Shown piece after piece: positions 1 to 8,984 of a stretch of 64,000 nucleotides of DNA. Origin of the DNA: Nitrospira sp. (GTDB lineage Bacteria; Nitrospirota; Nitrospiria; Nitrospirales; Nitrospiraceae); assembly GCA_020853775.1 (NCBI GenBank), contig JADYYH010000078.1, positions 1 to 64,000 of the forward strand, given 5' to 3'. The position numbers were made by a program, and so were the translations under genes. Below the pieces are notes generated by a model, which made no database searches, had not been told where the DNA came from, and saw nothing but the letters and a program-made list of their open reading frames with translations. The stretch's first letter is position 1; each line of letters begins with the position of its first letter.

Positions 1-215
1 TAGCCCGCATTATTCACGAGAGTTCGTGACGAAACCGCCAAGACGCCACGCGAGACGGACGCGCGGAGCTCCGAGAGGTCGAGGCATACTTGAAACAGTA
101 TGTTGAGGCCGCGAGGAGCGAGCCCGCCCGCTGGCATGCCGCACAACCGCATGCCAGCTTGTCGCAGCGGCGTATCGGCGGTTGCAGTAGAAGTCATCGT
201 GACTAATGCGGGCTA
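1..215. repeat. Palindromic repeat element, possibly MITE-like, bounded by inverted repeats
   Basis: The first 12 bases (TAGCCCGCATTA) recur as a perfect reverse complement at 204-215, and the match continues imperfectly inward for about 39 nt (1-39 against 177-215). Inside lie two hairpins: CATACT (85-90) with AGTATG (97-102), and a perfect 10-bp stem at 130-139 and 149-158. There is no convincing coding sequence. Terminal inverted repeats plus internal hairpins fit a dispersed palindromic element or a non-autonomous mobile element. The left end coincides with the window edge, so it may extend further. That it is repeated elsewhere in the genome is inference; I found no second copy in this window. 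Confidence 0.5.
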
Positions 216-272
216 GGCTGTTCGTTACGCTCCCGCCATAACCGAGTAGTCTCACGTTCGTAGCAAAGAGGG

Positions 273-1571
273 ATGCCCATGCCTGTCATCTATATCGACG
301 AAGCGGCGGCCCATGCTGGAGAGGAAGTCACGATTCGCGGATGGCTTCGCAGTCGACGCGATAAGGGAAAACTTCATTTTCTGATTGTGCGGGACGGGAC
401 CGGAGATATTCAGGCGGTCGTGAGCAAGGGGGCGGTTGGCGACGAGCAGTTTACTCATTCGGCGGAAGTCACGCAGGAATCAAGCGTGGTGCTGACCGGC
501 ACGCTGCGGCAGGACTCTCGTGCGCCGGGTGGGTATGAGCTGGATGTGAAGAACCTCGCAGTCTTGCAGGTCGCGGAACCTTTTCCGATTCAACCGAAAG
601 AGCACGGCACAGGATTTTTGATGGAGCATCGGCATCTCTGGCTGCGTTCCAGCCGCCAGCATGCCGTACTGCGCATTCGTCATGAGATTATTCGTGCCTG
701 CCGGAACTTTTTCGATGACCGTGGGTTTACGTTGGTCGATGCGCCGATATTTACACCCAATGCCTGCGAGGGCACGACGACGCTGTTTCAAACGCAATAC
801 TTTGATGAGACGGCGTATTTGACGCAGAGCGGCCAATTGTATAGCGAAGCCACGGCTGCAGCGTTTGGAAAGGTCTATTGCTTCGGCCCCACGTTTCGGG
901 CGGAAAAATCCAAGACGCGCCGGCATCTGATGGAGTTCTGGATGGTGGAGCCGGAAGTGGCATTTGCGGAGCTGCCGGACATGATGGATCTGGCCGAGCA
1001 GTTTTTATCGCATATCGTGGCGGCCGTGCTGAAGACACGTCGCGCTGAATTGCAGCTGTTGGAGCGGGATATTCCCAAGCTGGAATGTGTGACGGCGCCG
1101 TTCCCACGCATTACGTACGAGGACGCTGTGGACATTCTTCAGCGGAAAGGTCATCCCGCCAAGCCCGGAGATGATTTTGGCGCCGAGGATGAAACCATTC
1201 TCTCGAAAGAATTCGATCGTCCCGTGATCGTGCACCGATATCCTGCGGCGTTGAAAGCCTTCTATATGGAGACGGATCCGGCTCGACCCGATCTCGCGCT
1301 GTGCATGGATGTGTTGGCGCCTGAGGGGTATGGTGAAATCATCGGCGGCGGTCAGCGCATTCATCAGCACGAGAAATTATTGGCGCGCATACACGAGCAC
1401 CATCTCCCGGTAGAAGCATTTCAATGGTATCTCGATCTGCGACGTTACGGGTCTGTTCCTCATGCCGGGTTTGGGATGGGCATTGAGCGCGCCGTGGCAT
1501 GGATATGCGGGCTCGAACATGTACGCGAAACGATTCCCTTTCCCCGGATGCTGTATCGGTTATATCCATAG
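273..1571 (+). CDS. asnS: Asparagine--tRNA ligase
   Basis: Cytoplasmic class IIb aminoacyl-tRNA synthetase that charges tRNA-Asn with asparagine using ATP. The 432-residue length is normal for the family. Residues 1-100 form the OB-fold anticodon-binding domain ([13 protein letters not shown] near the start, a lysine-rich strand typical of AsnRS and AspRS). The catalytic core shows motif 2 ([20 protein letters not shown], about residues 206-225) and motif 3 ([12 protein letters not shown], about 404-415). AspRS is less likely because there is no large GAD insertion domain. The start could be 273 or the next Met at 279. It sits alone between the repeat element and the dcw control region. Confidence 0.93.
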   Translation: MPMPVIYIDEAAAHAGEEVTIRGWLRSRRDKGKLHFLIVRDGTGDIQAVVSKGAVGDEQFTHSAEVTQESSVVLTGTLRQDSRAPGGYELDVKNLAVLQVAEPFPIQPKEHGTGFLMEHRHLWLRSSRQHAVLRIRHEIIRACRNFFDDRGFTLVDAPIFTPNACEGTTTLFQTQYFDETAYLTQSGQLYSEATAAAFGKVYCFGPTFRAEKSKTRRHLMEFWMVEPEVAFAELPDMMDLAEQFLSHIVAAVLKTRRAELQLLERDIPKLECVTAPFPRITYEDAVDILQRKGHPAKPGDDFGAEDETILSKEFDRPVIVHRYPAALKAFYMETDPARPDLALCMDVLAPEGYGEIIGGGQRIHQHEKLLARIHEHHLPVEAFQWYLDLRRYGSVPHAGFGMGIERAVAWICGLEHVRETIPFPRMLYRLYP

Positions 1572-1596
1572 GTTTCCGCCCCTCCGTTCTCCTCGG

Positions 1597-1617
1597 CTGA
1601 TCGCTCCATGCGATCGG
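1597..1617 (+). terminator. Hairpin after asnS, weak terminator candidate
   Basis: An 8-bp stem (core GATCGC and GCGATC around a 5-nt loop) begins 26 nt after the asnS stop. No T-run follows, so intrinsic termination is doubtful; it could protect the 3' end or act with Rho. Confidence 0.25.
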
Positions 1618-1720
1618 CGAAATGCTGCCATTCCATCTGTCTGATTTCTTGGACGGCTCTCGAATTCCACGACGATTTTTCAGGTCGCAATTAACAAGTT
1701 GTGGGGTGGTTTCCCACAGT

Positions 1721-1742
1721 GTTATCCACAAATGTGGATAAC
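1721..1742. promoter_or_regulatory. Perfect palindrome of two convergent DnaA boxes
   Basis: GTTATCCACA (1721-1730) and TGTGGATAAC (1733-1742) form a perfect 10-bp inverted repeat with an AA spacer. Each arm contains TTATCCACA, a full match to the DnaA-box consensus TTATNCACA. It lies about 75 bp upstream of the -35 element of the dcw promoter. This suggests, by inference, DnaA-linked control of division-gene transcription or a DnaA titration site. A replication origin is less likely: no further boxes or AT-rich unwinding region are evident, and dnaA and dnaN are not adjacent. Confidence 0.55.
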
Positions 1743-1817
1743 TTTCACGCGAAATTTGGTGCTTTCACCGATGAGTCAAAAGCGAACAATATTCTTGATA
1801 AATTGGAGCAAAATCTG

Positions 1818-1845
1818 TTGACAGCTGTTTTGGTGGGTGTATACT
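1818..1845 (+). promoter_or_regulatory. Sigma-70 promoter of the dcw cluster
   Basis: TTGACA (1818-1823), a 16-bp spacer and TATACT (1840-1845) match the housekeeping consensus closely. Transcription would start near 1852, just before the MraZ boxes and about 33 nt upstream of the rsmH start. No comparably strong promoter was noticed further into the cluster. Confidence 0.65.
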
Positions 1846-1857
1846 CCAGGCAATCTG

Positions 1858-1882
1858 TGGTGAAAAGTGGGCGAAAGTGGGT
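1858..1882 (+). promoter_or_regulatory. Three direct-repeat MraZ boxes
   Basis: TGGTG (1858-1862), TGGGC (1868-1872) and TGGGT (1878-1882) are spaced exactly 10 bp apart with purine-rich 5-nt linkers (AAAAG, GAAAG). This is the known arrangement of operator repeats bound by MraZ rings ahead of dcw clusters. The boxes lie between the promoter and the rsmH start, so MraZ binding could block transcription. The repressor gene usually precedes rsmH but is absent here; asnS occupies that side. Confidence 0.6.
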
Positions 1883-1884
1883 GT

Positions 1885-2808
1885 ATGGATTCTGCTCGCG
1901 GTTCCCATGAGCCGGTTTTAGTCGACGAGATCGTATTCTGGCTGCAGTGCAAACCAGGTGGAGTTTACGTGGACTGCACTCTCGGATATGCAGGGCTCGC
2001 TACCCGGATCCTTCATCACACCGCTCCAGATGGGATTCTCATCGGGATCGATCGCGATGCGGTGGCGCTCGAAGCATCCCGCGTGCGCCTGCAATACGTC
2101 ATGTCCCGGGTGCATCTCCGGCATGGAAATTTTTCGGAGCTCAAACCACTGGTCGCCCAGGTCGGAGTCCAGCATGCAGATGGTGTGATCTTCGATCTCG
2201 GTGTGTCCTCGCCGCAGCTCGACCGTCCGGAGCGGGGGTTCAGTTTTCGAGACGATGGCCCATTGGATATGCGCATGGATCAGAGCGAGGGACGCACGGC
2301 AGCCGACCTTATCCGAGAGATGCCCGAACGGGAATTGGCGGACGTGATCTATCAGTTTGGCGAGGAGCGGTATTCGCGCAGAATCGCCCGCGCGATCGTG
2401 GAGGCGAGAACGCAACGGGTCATTGGAACGACGAGAGAGCTAGCAGCGGTGGTGGAGCATGCCGTGCCGGCTCCATATCGGCATGGGCGAATCCACTGCG
2501 CCACACGGACTTTTCAGGCCTTACGGATTGCGGTGAACCGGGAATTGGACGTGCTCGAACCGGCGCTTCGCGATGCCGTGGATATTGTGGCGCCCGGAGG
2601 GCGAGTCTGTGTCGTGTCGTTCCATTCTCTTGAGGACAGAATCGTGAAGCATACGTTTCGGGCCTTGGCGAATGGCCCGGACGCTACAGTGAGAGTGCTG
2701 ACAAAAAAACCGGTCATCGCGTCGGACAGCGAGCGTGACCATAACCCGCGGTCGCGCAGCGCCAAGTTGCGTGTCGTGGAGCGGATGTCCAAGGAGTCTA
2801 TGCAATGA
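1885..2808 (+). CDS. rsmH: 16S rRNA (cytosine(1402)-N(4))-methyltransferase
   Basis: SAM-dependent enzyme that N4-methylates C1402 in the decoding centre of 16S rRNA; usually the first or second dcw gene. The N-terminus HEPVLVDEIVFWL and the glycine-rich SAM loop (VDCTLGYAGLATRIL) are typical, as are FDLGVSSPQLD, GPLDMRMD and the C-terminal VVSFHSLEDRIVK. An in-frame GTG at 1867 is rejected as start because it lies within the MraZ boxes; ATG 1885 gives 307 residues and begins just before the conserved HEPVL. The stop overlaps the ftsL start by 4 nt. Confidence 0.93.
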   Translation: MDSARGSHEPVLVDEIVFWLQCKPGGVYVDCTLGYAGLATRILHHTAPDGILIGIDRDAVALEASRVRLQYVMSRVHLRHGNFSELKPLVAQVGVQHADGVIFDLGVSSPQLDRPERGFSFRDDGPLDMRMDQSEGRTAADLIREMPERELADVIYQFGEERYSRRIARAIVEARTQRVIGTTRELAAVVEHAVPAPYRHGRIHCATRTFQALRIAVNRELDVLEPALRDAVDIVAPGGRVCVVSFHSLEDRIVKHTFRALANGPDATVRVLTKKPVIASDSERDHNPRSRSAKLRVVERMSKESMQ

Positions 2809-3137
2809 AAGCCGTTGCGTTTGCCGCGGTCACGTCGTTGGTGTTGCTCTTCGTGTGGGAACGGGTGGACATCGTTCGCATTGGCTACCACATCGAGCGA
2901 CTGAAGGCGCAAAAAGTGCTCCTCGAGCGCGAGCGGGATGAGCTGCAAGTTAAGCTGTCGGGCCTCACGGCGCCTGAACGGATCGCCCGTTTGGCCAGCG
3001 ACAAATTGGGCATGATGCAGCCGGAGAAGGGGCAGGTGGTCGTCATTAACTTTGAGCCGGAGACCCCTGCGAACCCTGTCGCCGCAGAAGGCGAAATCCG
3101 GATTGCGAAGAACATGGTCACCCGGAGAGCGCGATAG
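2805..3137 (+). CDS. ftsL: Cell division protein FtsL
   Basis: Small bitopic membrane protein of 110 residues: an N-terminal membrane span (about residues 4-19, AVAFAAVTSLVLLFVW) followed by a heptad-rich coiled coil (about 25-55) and a conserved end (RIARLASDKLGMMQPEKGQVV). This is the FtsL pattern; with FtsB and FtsQ it activates FtsWI septal synthesis. The family is poorly conserved in sequence, so identification leans on architecture, on the LGM-x-P-x-x-GQ-like segment and on position between rsmH (4-nt overlap) and ftsI (1-nt overlap). Confidence 0.85.
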   Translation: MKAVAFAAVTSLVLLFVWERVDIVRIGYHIERLKAQKVLLERERDELQVKLSGLTAPERIARLASDKLGMMQPEKGQVVVINFEPETPANPVAAEGEIRIAKNMVTRRAR

Positions 3138-4855
3138 TGGCTTCGACCTCCTTTCGTGGTCGCCGGATCCTGGTGGCCTGCGGGTTGTCGGGTGCGTTTA
3201 TCCTTGTGATTGTTCGCCTGGTGAATCTTCAGGTGATGCAATCCGCGGAGCTGACCGTCAAGGCGGACCGGCAACATCAGAAGAACGTGACGCTGGAGGG
3301 GGCGCGCGGCACCATTTACGATCGGAACAGCAAGGTGCTGGCGATGAACATGGACGTGCCGTCTGTGTTCGGTGTGCCTGCGTCGCTGGGTAACCCCGGA
3401 GTGGCGGCGCGCAATCTTTCGCCGATTTTGCATGTGAAAGCGACGGAACTCGAAAAAAAGTTGAAGCAGGAAAAGCATTTTGTCTGGCTGGCGCGAAAGC
3501 TGGAACCGGAGCAGGGGCGGCGGCTTGAACGGCTGGGGCTCGACGGCGTCGGTGTGGTGATGGAGGGACGGCGGTTCTACCCGAAGGGGCCGCTGCTGTC
3601 GCACGTGCTGGGGTTTGCCGGGATGGATGATCGCGGCCTGGAAGGCGTGGAGCTGCGCTACGAGCAGTATCTGCGGGGAGAAAAGCGTTCGGTCGTCTTG
3701 CAACGGGATGCCTTAGGGCGCGCGGTGTTTCCCAAGGGGTTGAATGAAGAGGGCGCCGCTGCCGGACATAGCCTCACGCTGACGGTCGACGAGGTGGTCC
3801 AATATATTGCCGAGAAGGAACTGGACGAGGCGGTGACGCGATCCAGCGCCAAGTCCGGCACGATGATCGTGATGGATCCCAGAACCGGCGCCGTGCTGGC
3901 CATGGCGGTGAGTCCACGGTTCGATCCCAACGCGGTCGGCGCGCTGGCTCCCGATCGATGGCGCAACCGGGCCTTGACCGACACCTACGAACCGGGCTCG
4001 ACCATGAAGGCCGTCATTGCGGCGGCGGCGCTCGAAGAAAAGGTCATGACCCCGGGCAGCATGATTTATGGAGAAAACGGGCAGTTCGCGATTGCCAATA
4101 CGATCATCCATGACCATGAGAAAGCCGGCTGGATGACGTTTGCGCAGATGATCCAAAAGTCGAGCAATATCGGCGCCGCGAAGGTCGGGATGGCGTTGGG
4201 TGAGTGGCGGGTGTTCGACTATTTGAAGGAGTTCGGTTTCGGAGATAAGAGCGGCATAGATCTGCCGGGTGAAACCGCCGGGTTGCTTCGAGGGCCTCGC
4301 CAATGGGGCAAACGCTCGTTGGCCTCCATTTCCATGGGGCAGGAGGTTGGCGTTACTCCATTACAGATGGTGACGGCGATCTCTGCCATCGCCAATGGTG
4401 GTGTCCTCATGAAGCCCTATGTCGTGTCGGAAATCAGGAATGGGAAGGGGCAATTGGTCGCGCAGAATATGCCGCAAGCCAAACGGCGAATCATCTCTGC
4501 GGACACCGCGCGGACATTGACGACCCTTCTTGAAGGAGTGGTGACCCACGGGACAGGCGGCAAGGCGGCCATTCCAGGCTTTCGCGTGGCGGGCAAGACC
4601 GGAACCGCTCAAAAAGTGGATCCTCGCACCGGCAAGTACTCTTCCACGCTCCTGGTCGGATCGTTTCTCGGGTATGCCCCTGCGGAAGATCCTCGGCTGG
4701 CCATGATTGTGGTGATCGATGAACCGCGCGGGGAAGGGTGGGGTGGCGTGGTCGCCGCTCCGGTGTTCCGGCGGGTCGGAGAGCAGGTGCTCAATTATCT
4801 GGGTGTCGCAGTGGATGAGCCGGTCAAGCTGGCTATGGCGGGTCTGGAATCCTGA
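3137..4855 (+). CDS. ftsI: Septal peptidoglycan transpeptidase (class B PBP, FtsI/PBP3)
   Basis: Monofunctional DD-transpeptidase that cross-links septal peptidoglycan with FtsW. Residues about 10-30 form a membrane anchor. The periplasmic part has the dimerisation motif RGTIYDRN and a penicillin-binding domain with all three catalytic motifs: S288-T-M-K291 (acylated serine), S342-S-N344 and K487-T-G-T490. At 572 residues without PASTA repeats it is of the FtsI type rather than the SpoVD/PBP2x type. It starts at GTG 3137, overlapping the last base of the ftsL stop, which implies translational coupling. murE begins one base after its stop. Confidence 0.94.
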   Translation: MASTSFRGRRILVACGLSGAFILVIVRLVNLQVMQSAELTVKADRQHQKNVTLEGARGTIYDRNSKVLAMNMDVPSVFGVPASLGNPGVAARNLSPILHVKATELEKKLKQEKHFVWLARKLEPEQGRRLERLGLDGVGVVMEGRRFYPKGPLLSHVLGFAGMDDRGLEGVELRYEQYLRGEKRSVVLQRDALGRAVFPKGLNEEGAAAGHSLTLTVDEVVQYIAEKELDEAVTRSSAKSGTMIVMDPRTGAVLAMAVSPRFDPNAVGALAPDRWRNRALTDTYEPGSTMKAVIAAAALEEKVMTPGSMIYGENGQFAIANTIIHDHEKAGWMTFAQMIQKSSNIGAAKVGMALGEWRVFDYLKEFGFGDKSGIDLPGETAGLLRGPRQWGKRSLASISMGQEVGVTPLQMVTAISAIANGGVLMKPYVVSEIRNGKGQLVAQNMPQAKRRIISADTARTLTTLLEGVVTHGTGGKAAIPGFRVAGKTGTAQKVDPRTGKYSSTLLVGSFLGYAPAEDPRLAMIVVIDEPRGEGWGGVVAAPVFRRVGEQVLNYLGVAVDEPVKLAMAGLES

Positions 4856-4856
4856 T

Positions 4857-6359
4857 ATGACGCTGGATGAATTGATCAGTCCCATTCAGGGGCGTCTTGG
4901 AGTGCTGGAGCGAAGCGGGGACCAACGTGTGCCGATCAGCACTCTGACGGATGATTCTCGCCAAGCCGCGCCGGGATGCCTCTTTGTCGCCGTGCAAGGA
5001 GAGCGGGTGGACGGCCACGAGTTCCTGGATCGGGTCGTGAAGGCGGGGGCAGCAGCGGTCGTGGTAGGACGCCACGTTGAAGTCGGATCGACGCCGTGCA
5101 TCCGCGTGCAGGATTCCCGGGCGGCGTTGGGAATTCTGGGCAGTCGATTTTATGGAGATCCTTCTGCCGCGCTCCGCATGATCGGCGTGACGGGGACGAA
5201 CGGCAAGACCACGACCACCTATGTCGTGAAAACCATGCTGGAGGCGGCGAATCGCCAGGTCGGTCTGATCGGCACGGTCGCTTATCTGGTCGGGAAAGAA
5301 TCGATCCCCGCCTCTCATACGACCCCCGGCGCGTTGGAGTTACAGAAATTATTTGCACGAATGGTCGAGAAGAGGTTGGATACGGTCGTCATGGAAGTGT
5401 CGTCTCACGCATTGGCCCTTGACCGAACCGCCGGCTCGGAATTCGATGTCGCCGTGTTTACCAACCTCACGCAGGACCACCTGGACTTCCATTTGGACAT
5501 GGAGCGGTATTTCCAGGCGAAGCGCAAGTTGTTTGCCGAGCTCGGCCAGCCTGGCGCACGTAAGCCGAAGAAACGTGCCATCATCAATGCGGATGATCCC
5601 TGGGGCGCACGGATCCGCGAGGCCTGCACGGTGCCGGTGTGGACCTATGGGCTCCATCAACAGGCGGATATTCATGCGGGTGAGGTGAAATTGTCCCCTG
5701 CCGGTACCAGTTTTACGTTGCGCACCCCGGCCGGCACGTGCGCGATCCAGAGCCGGCTGGTGGGAGAGCACAACGTGTCCAACCTGCTGGCCGCCATCGG
5801 CGTCGTCCTCCACGAAGGACTCACGCTGGAACAGGTGCGTGCCGCGGTGGGGGCCGTTTCCAATGTGCCGGGACGATTTGAGCGTGTGGAGGCGGGGCAG
5901 GACTTCACGGTGGTCGTGGACTATGCCCATACCGAAGACGCATTGGTCCGGTTGCTGACGGCCGCTCACGCTCTACGTACAGGGCGAATCATTACCGTAT
6001 TCGGATGCGGCGGGGATCGGGACCGCACGAAGCGTCCGAAAATGGGACGCGTCGCCGTTCAGCATAGTGATGTGGTCATCCTGACTTCGGACAATCCGCG
6101 CACAGAAGACCCGGCCTTCATTCTGAGCGAAGTCGAGGTCGGGGTGAAGGACGCGCTGGCCGCTCGGGGCCATGTGCGGTATCGGATGATCGCGGATCGC
6201 CGGGCAGCCATCGAGGCGGCCATCGACGAGGCCAAAGCCGGCGATATGGTGTTGATAGCGGGGAAGGGCCACGAAGATTATCAGGTCGTGGGGACGACGA
6301 AACATCACTTCGACGATCGGGAAGTGGCGCGCGAGATGATCCAGGCGCGCCGGTCCTGA
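4857..6359 (+). CDS. murE: UDP-MurNAc-L-Ala-D-Glu:meso-diaminopimelate ligase
   Basis: Cytoplasmic Mur ligase that adds the third stem-peptide residue. The central ATPase motif is GVTGTNGKTTTTYV. The C-terminal domain has SDNPRTEDP, where DNPR is the known signature for meso-diaminopimelate rather than lysine, so the wall is of the DAP type. An N-terminal uridine-binding domain precedes it (LTDDSRQAAPGCLFVAVQG). ATG 4857 gives 500 residues, normal for the family; upstream in-frame codons lie inside ftsI and are not used. It follows ftsI at 1 nt and precedes murF by 18 nt. Confidence 0.95.
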   Translation: MTLDELISPIQGRLGVLERSGDQRVPISTLTDDSRQAAPGCLFVAVQGERVDGHEFLDRVVKAGAAAVVVGRHVEVGSTPCIRVQDSRAALGILGSRFYGDPSAALRMIGVTGTNGKTTTTYVVKTMLEAANRQVGLIGTVAYLVGKESIPASHTTPGALELQKLFARMVEKRLDTVVMEVSSHALALDRTAGSEFDVAVFTNLTQDHLDFHLDMERYFQAKRKLFAELGQPGARKPKKRAIINADDPWGARIREACTVPVWTYGLHQQADIHAGEVKLSPAGTSFTLRTPAGTCAIQSRLVGEHNVSNLLAAIGVVLHEGLTLEQVRAAVGAVSNVPGRFERVEAGQDFTVVVDYAHTEDALVRLLTAAHALRTGRIITVFGCGGDRDRTKRPKMGRVAVQHSDVVILTSDNPRTEDPAFILSEVEVGVKDALAARGHVRYRMIADRRAAIEAAIDEAKAGDMVLIAGKGHEDYQVVGTTKHHFDDREVAREMIQARRS

Positions 6360-6377
6360 CGCTCAGCGAGGCCTGAC

Positions 6378-7841
6378 ATGCGGGAGCATGGACATCGTGG
6401 CGTAATGGCGTTGTTTACAGTCGAAGAAATCTGTGAAGTGTTGAGCGCCAAGTCGCCGACGGGCTTGAGTCCACAGGATCTGAAGCAGCGGATTCGACGC
6501 GTGGTGACCGATTCCCGTCTGGTGCGAAAAGGCGATGTGTTCATTGCCTTGCAGGGGGATCGATTCGACGCGCATACTTTCGTGCCGAAAGTCTTTGCGC
6601 AAGGCGCCGTCTGTGCCATCGTGCAGGAAGACTACCGTCTCCCTCCGATGAAGCCGCGAACCGGCACCCCCATTGTGCTTGGTGTGCGGGATACGCTCGA
6701 AGCCTTCCAGCGTTTGGCGACACACTACCGCAACCGGTTTGCCATCCCGATCATCGCCATCACGGGAAGCAACGGCAAGACGACGACGAAAGAAATGGTC
6801 GCCCAGGTGGTCGCGCAACGCTGGAAAACCCTCAAGACCGAAGGCAATCTCAACAATCGCATTGGCGTGCCGCAGACCTTGTTTCAATTGGCGCCACGGC
6901 ACCAGGCGGCAGTCATCGAAATGGGCGTAGATCAGCAGGGGCAAACGACCCGGCTGTGCGAAATCGCGAGACCGACGATCGGCGTGATTACGAATATCGG
7001 GCCGGACCATTTGGAATTTTTCGGCAGCATGGAAGGGTCCGCCCAAGCCAAAGCCGAATTGCTCGACCATCTGCCGCAAGACGGCGCCGTGGTCTTGAAC
7101 GCAGACGATGAGTACTTTGATTATCTGGCGTCCAGGGCGCAATGCCGGGTGGTCGCGTTCGGTGCGTCACCCAAGGCCGCCGTTCGTGCCGCGAATATTC
7201 GAACCGATGAAAAAGGCGGGACGATCTTCGGACTCATTTTGCCGGGCAAAAGCCGCCAGGCCGAGGTTCGTATCCGGACGCAGGGGCAACACAATGTGAG
7301 CAATGCCCTTGCGGCGGCCGCCGTGGGACATGCCCTGGGTCTCTCCGGCGCCGCCATCGCTGAAGGGTTGGCGAAGTTTCGTCCGGCCGCGATGCGATCA
7401 CAGATCAGCCAGTCGCACGGGGTGCAGGTGATCAACGATTGTTACAACGCCAATCCCGCATCGATGAAGGCCGCTGTTCAGCTCCTGGCACAGTTGGGGC
7501 GGGACAAACGATCTATCGCGGTTTTGGGCGACATGCTGGAGTTAGGGGCGGATACCAAACGCATGCATCGGGAAGTCGGGGTGTTTCTGGCCGGGCAAGG
7601 GATCGGGCACCTGTTGGCCTGTGGTGTCTTAGGCCAGGAATTGGCGGCGGGTGCGCGCCAAGCGGGCATGCCGGCCGATCGGATTGCCGAATTGCCGGAC
7701 GCTCACGCGGCCGCCGCGGCCGTGGCACGTATGATCCGGCAAGGCGATGTCGTGCTGGTCAAGGCCTCGCGCGGGATGCGGATGGAACAGGTCGTGGACG
7801 CCCTGACCGGCATGCGGCGAGCGGCGAAAAAAGCCTGTTAG
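6378..7841 (+). CDS. murF: UDP-MurNAc-tripeptide--D-Ala-D-Ala ligase
   Basis: Last cytoplasmic Mur ligase: adds D-Ala-D-Ala to the UDP-MurNAc tripeptide using ATP. Seen: N-terminal substrate domain (VTDSRLVRKGDVFIALQG), P-loop ITGSNGKTTTKEM, ENLNNRIGVP-like EGNLNNRIGVPQTLF, HNVSNALAAAA, and NDCYNANPASM, all family hallmarks. The length is 487 residues. The chosen ATG has a GAGG Shine-Dalgarno 6 nt upstream; an internal Met at 6405 is the alternative and matches the usual N-terminus (MALFTVEEI). Confidence 0.94.
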   Translation: MREHGHRGVMALFTVEEICEVLSAKSPTGLSPQDLKQRIRRVVTDSRLVRKGDVFIALQGDRFDAHTFVPKVFAQGAVCAIVQEDYRLPPMKPRTGTPIVLGVRDTLEAFQRLATHYRNRFAIPIIAITGSNGKTTTKEMVAQVVAQRWKTLKTEGNLNNRIGVPQTLFQLAPRHQAAVIEMGVDQQGQTTRLCEIARPTIGVITNIGPDHLEFFGSMEGSAQAKAELLDHLPQDGAVVLNADDEYFDYLASRAQCRVVAFGASPKAAVRAANIRTDEKGGTIFGLILPGKSRQAEVRIRTQGQHNVSNALAAAAVGHALGLSGAAIAEGLAKFRPAAMRSQISQSHGVQVINDCYNANPASMKAAVQLLAQLGRDKRSIAVLGDMLELGADTKRMHREVGVFLAGQGIGHLLACGVLGQELAAGARQAGMPADRIAELPDAHAAAAAVARMIRQGDVVLVKASRGMRMEQVVDALTGMRRAAKKAC

Positions 7842-7897
7842 CCATACTTAAAGGAATGTAGCATCCGCCGATCCATGGCGGGCAAAGAAGCCGTAGG

Positions 7898-8974
7898 ATG
7901 TTGTACAACTGGCTCTACCCTCTTCATACACAGTTTTCGTTCCTGAACGTGTTTCGCTACCAGAGTTTCCGGATCATCTACGCCGCGGTCACCGCGTTTC
8001 TCATTGCCTTCGTGATGGCGCCCTGGGTCATCCGGAAATTGCAGGAGATTAAACTCGGCCAACAGATTCGCGACGACGGGCCGAAGCGGCATTTGGCCAA
8101 GAGCGGGACGCCGACGATGGGCGGCATTCTCATTATCTTTGCGGTCGTGCTGTCCACGCTGTTGTGGGCCGACATGACCAATCGCTACGTCTGGTTGGTG
8201 GTGGTGGCGACCGTGGGTTTCGGCGCCGTGGGATTTGCCGACGACTATTTGAAATTCATCAAGCGGCAGTCGAAGGGACTGTCAGTGGCGCAAAAGTTTG
8301 CCGGACAATTTCTGGTCGCCTTGGCCATCGGCGTCTTTCTCTACACCCTCCCGAGCTACACGACGAAACTCAGCGTCCCGTTCTTCAAGTTTTTCACGCC
8401 TGATCTGGGCTGGTTCTACATTGTGTTCGTCATTCTTGTCATCGTCGGCAGTTCCAATGCCGTCAATTTGACGGACGGCCTCGATGGCTTGGCGATCGGC
8501 CCCGTCATGATCGCCTCGCTGGCCTATACGATCGTGGCCTATGTGACCGGCAATCGCGTGATGGCCGAATATTTGCTTATCCCGTACATCGAAGGCGCGG
8601 GAGAAATTGCCATTTTTACCGGCGCGATTTTAGGGTCGAGTCTGGGCTTTCTCTGGTTCAACACGTACCCGGCCTCGGTCTTCATGGGCGATGTGGGGTC
8701 GCTTCCATTAGGCGCGGCATTGGGAACGGTGGCGGTGATCAGCAAACATGAACTGCTGCTCCTCCTGGTCGGCGGCGTGTTCGTCATCGAAGCCTTGTCG
8801 GTCATCTTGCAGGTGGCATCCTATAAATTGCGGGGGAAGCGCATTTTCAATATGGCTCCGATCCACCATCATTTTGAGATGAAGGGCTGGGACGAGCCCA
8901 AGGTCGTCGTGCGTCTGTGGATCATTGCCATATTGTTGGCCTTGCTGAGCTTGAGCACGCTCAAACTGCGGTAG
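7898..8974 (+). CDS. mraY: Phospho-N-acetylmuramoyl-pentapeptide-transferase
   Basis: Integral membrane enzyme that transfers phospho-MurNAc-pentapeptide from UDP to undecaprenyl phosphate, making lipid I. It has 358 residues with about ten hydrophobic segments. Active-site signatures are present: [18 protein letters not shown] (Asp pair), [13 protein letters not shown] and [14 protein letters not shown]. Key residues all appear intact. It follows murF by 56 nt with only a weak purine-rich ribosome site (AAGAAG). Confidence 0.95.
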   Translation: MLYNWLYPLHTQFSFLNVFRYQSFRIIYAAVTAFLIAFVMAPWVIRKLQEIKLGQQIRDDGPKRHLAKSGTPTMGGILIIFAVVLSTLLWADMTNRYVWLVVVATVGFGAVGFADDYLKFIKRQSKGLSVAQKFAGQFLVALAIGVFLYTLPSYTTKLSVPFFKFFTPDLGWFYIVFVILVIVGSSNAVNLTDGLDGLAIGPVMIASLAYTIVAYVTGNRVMAEYLLIPYIEGAGEIAIFTGAILGSSLGFLWFNTYPASVFMGDVGSLPLGAALGTVAVISKHELLLLLVGGVFVIEALSVILQVASYKLRGKRIFNMAPIHHHFEMKGWDEPKVVVRLWIIAILLALLSLSTLKLR

Positions 8975-8984
8975 ACGGGAACGC

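Noticed and set aside
1721-1742. Replication origin at the DnaA-box palindrome
   Set aside because: Only two boxes, no AT-rich unwinding element noticed and no dnaA, dnaN or parAB nearby.
1867-1884. Upstream GTG start for rsmH
   Set aside because: It lies within the MraZ boxes and adds six unconserved residues before the canonical N-terminus.
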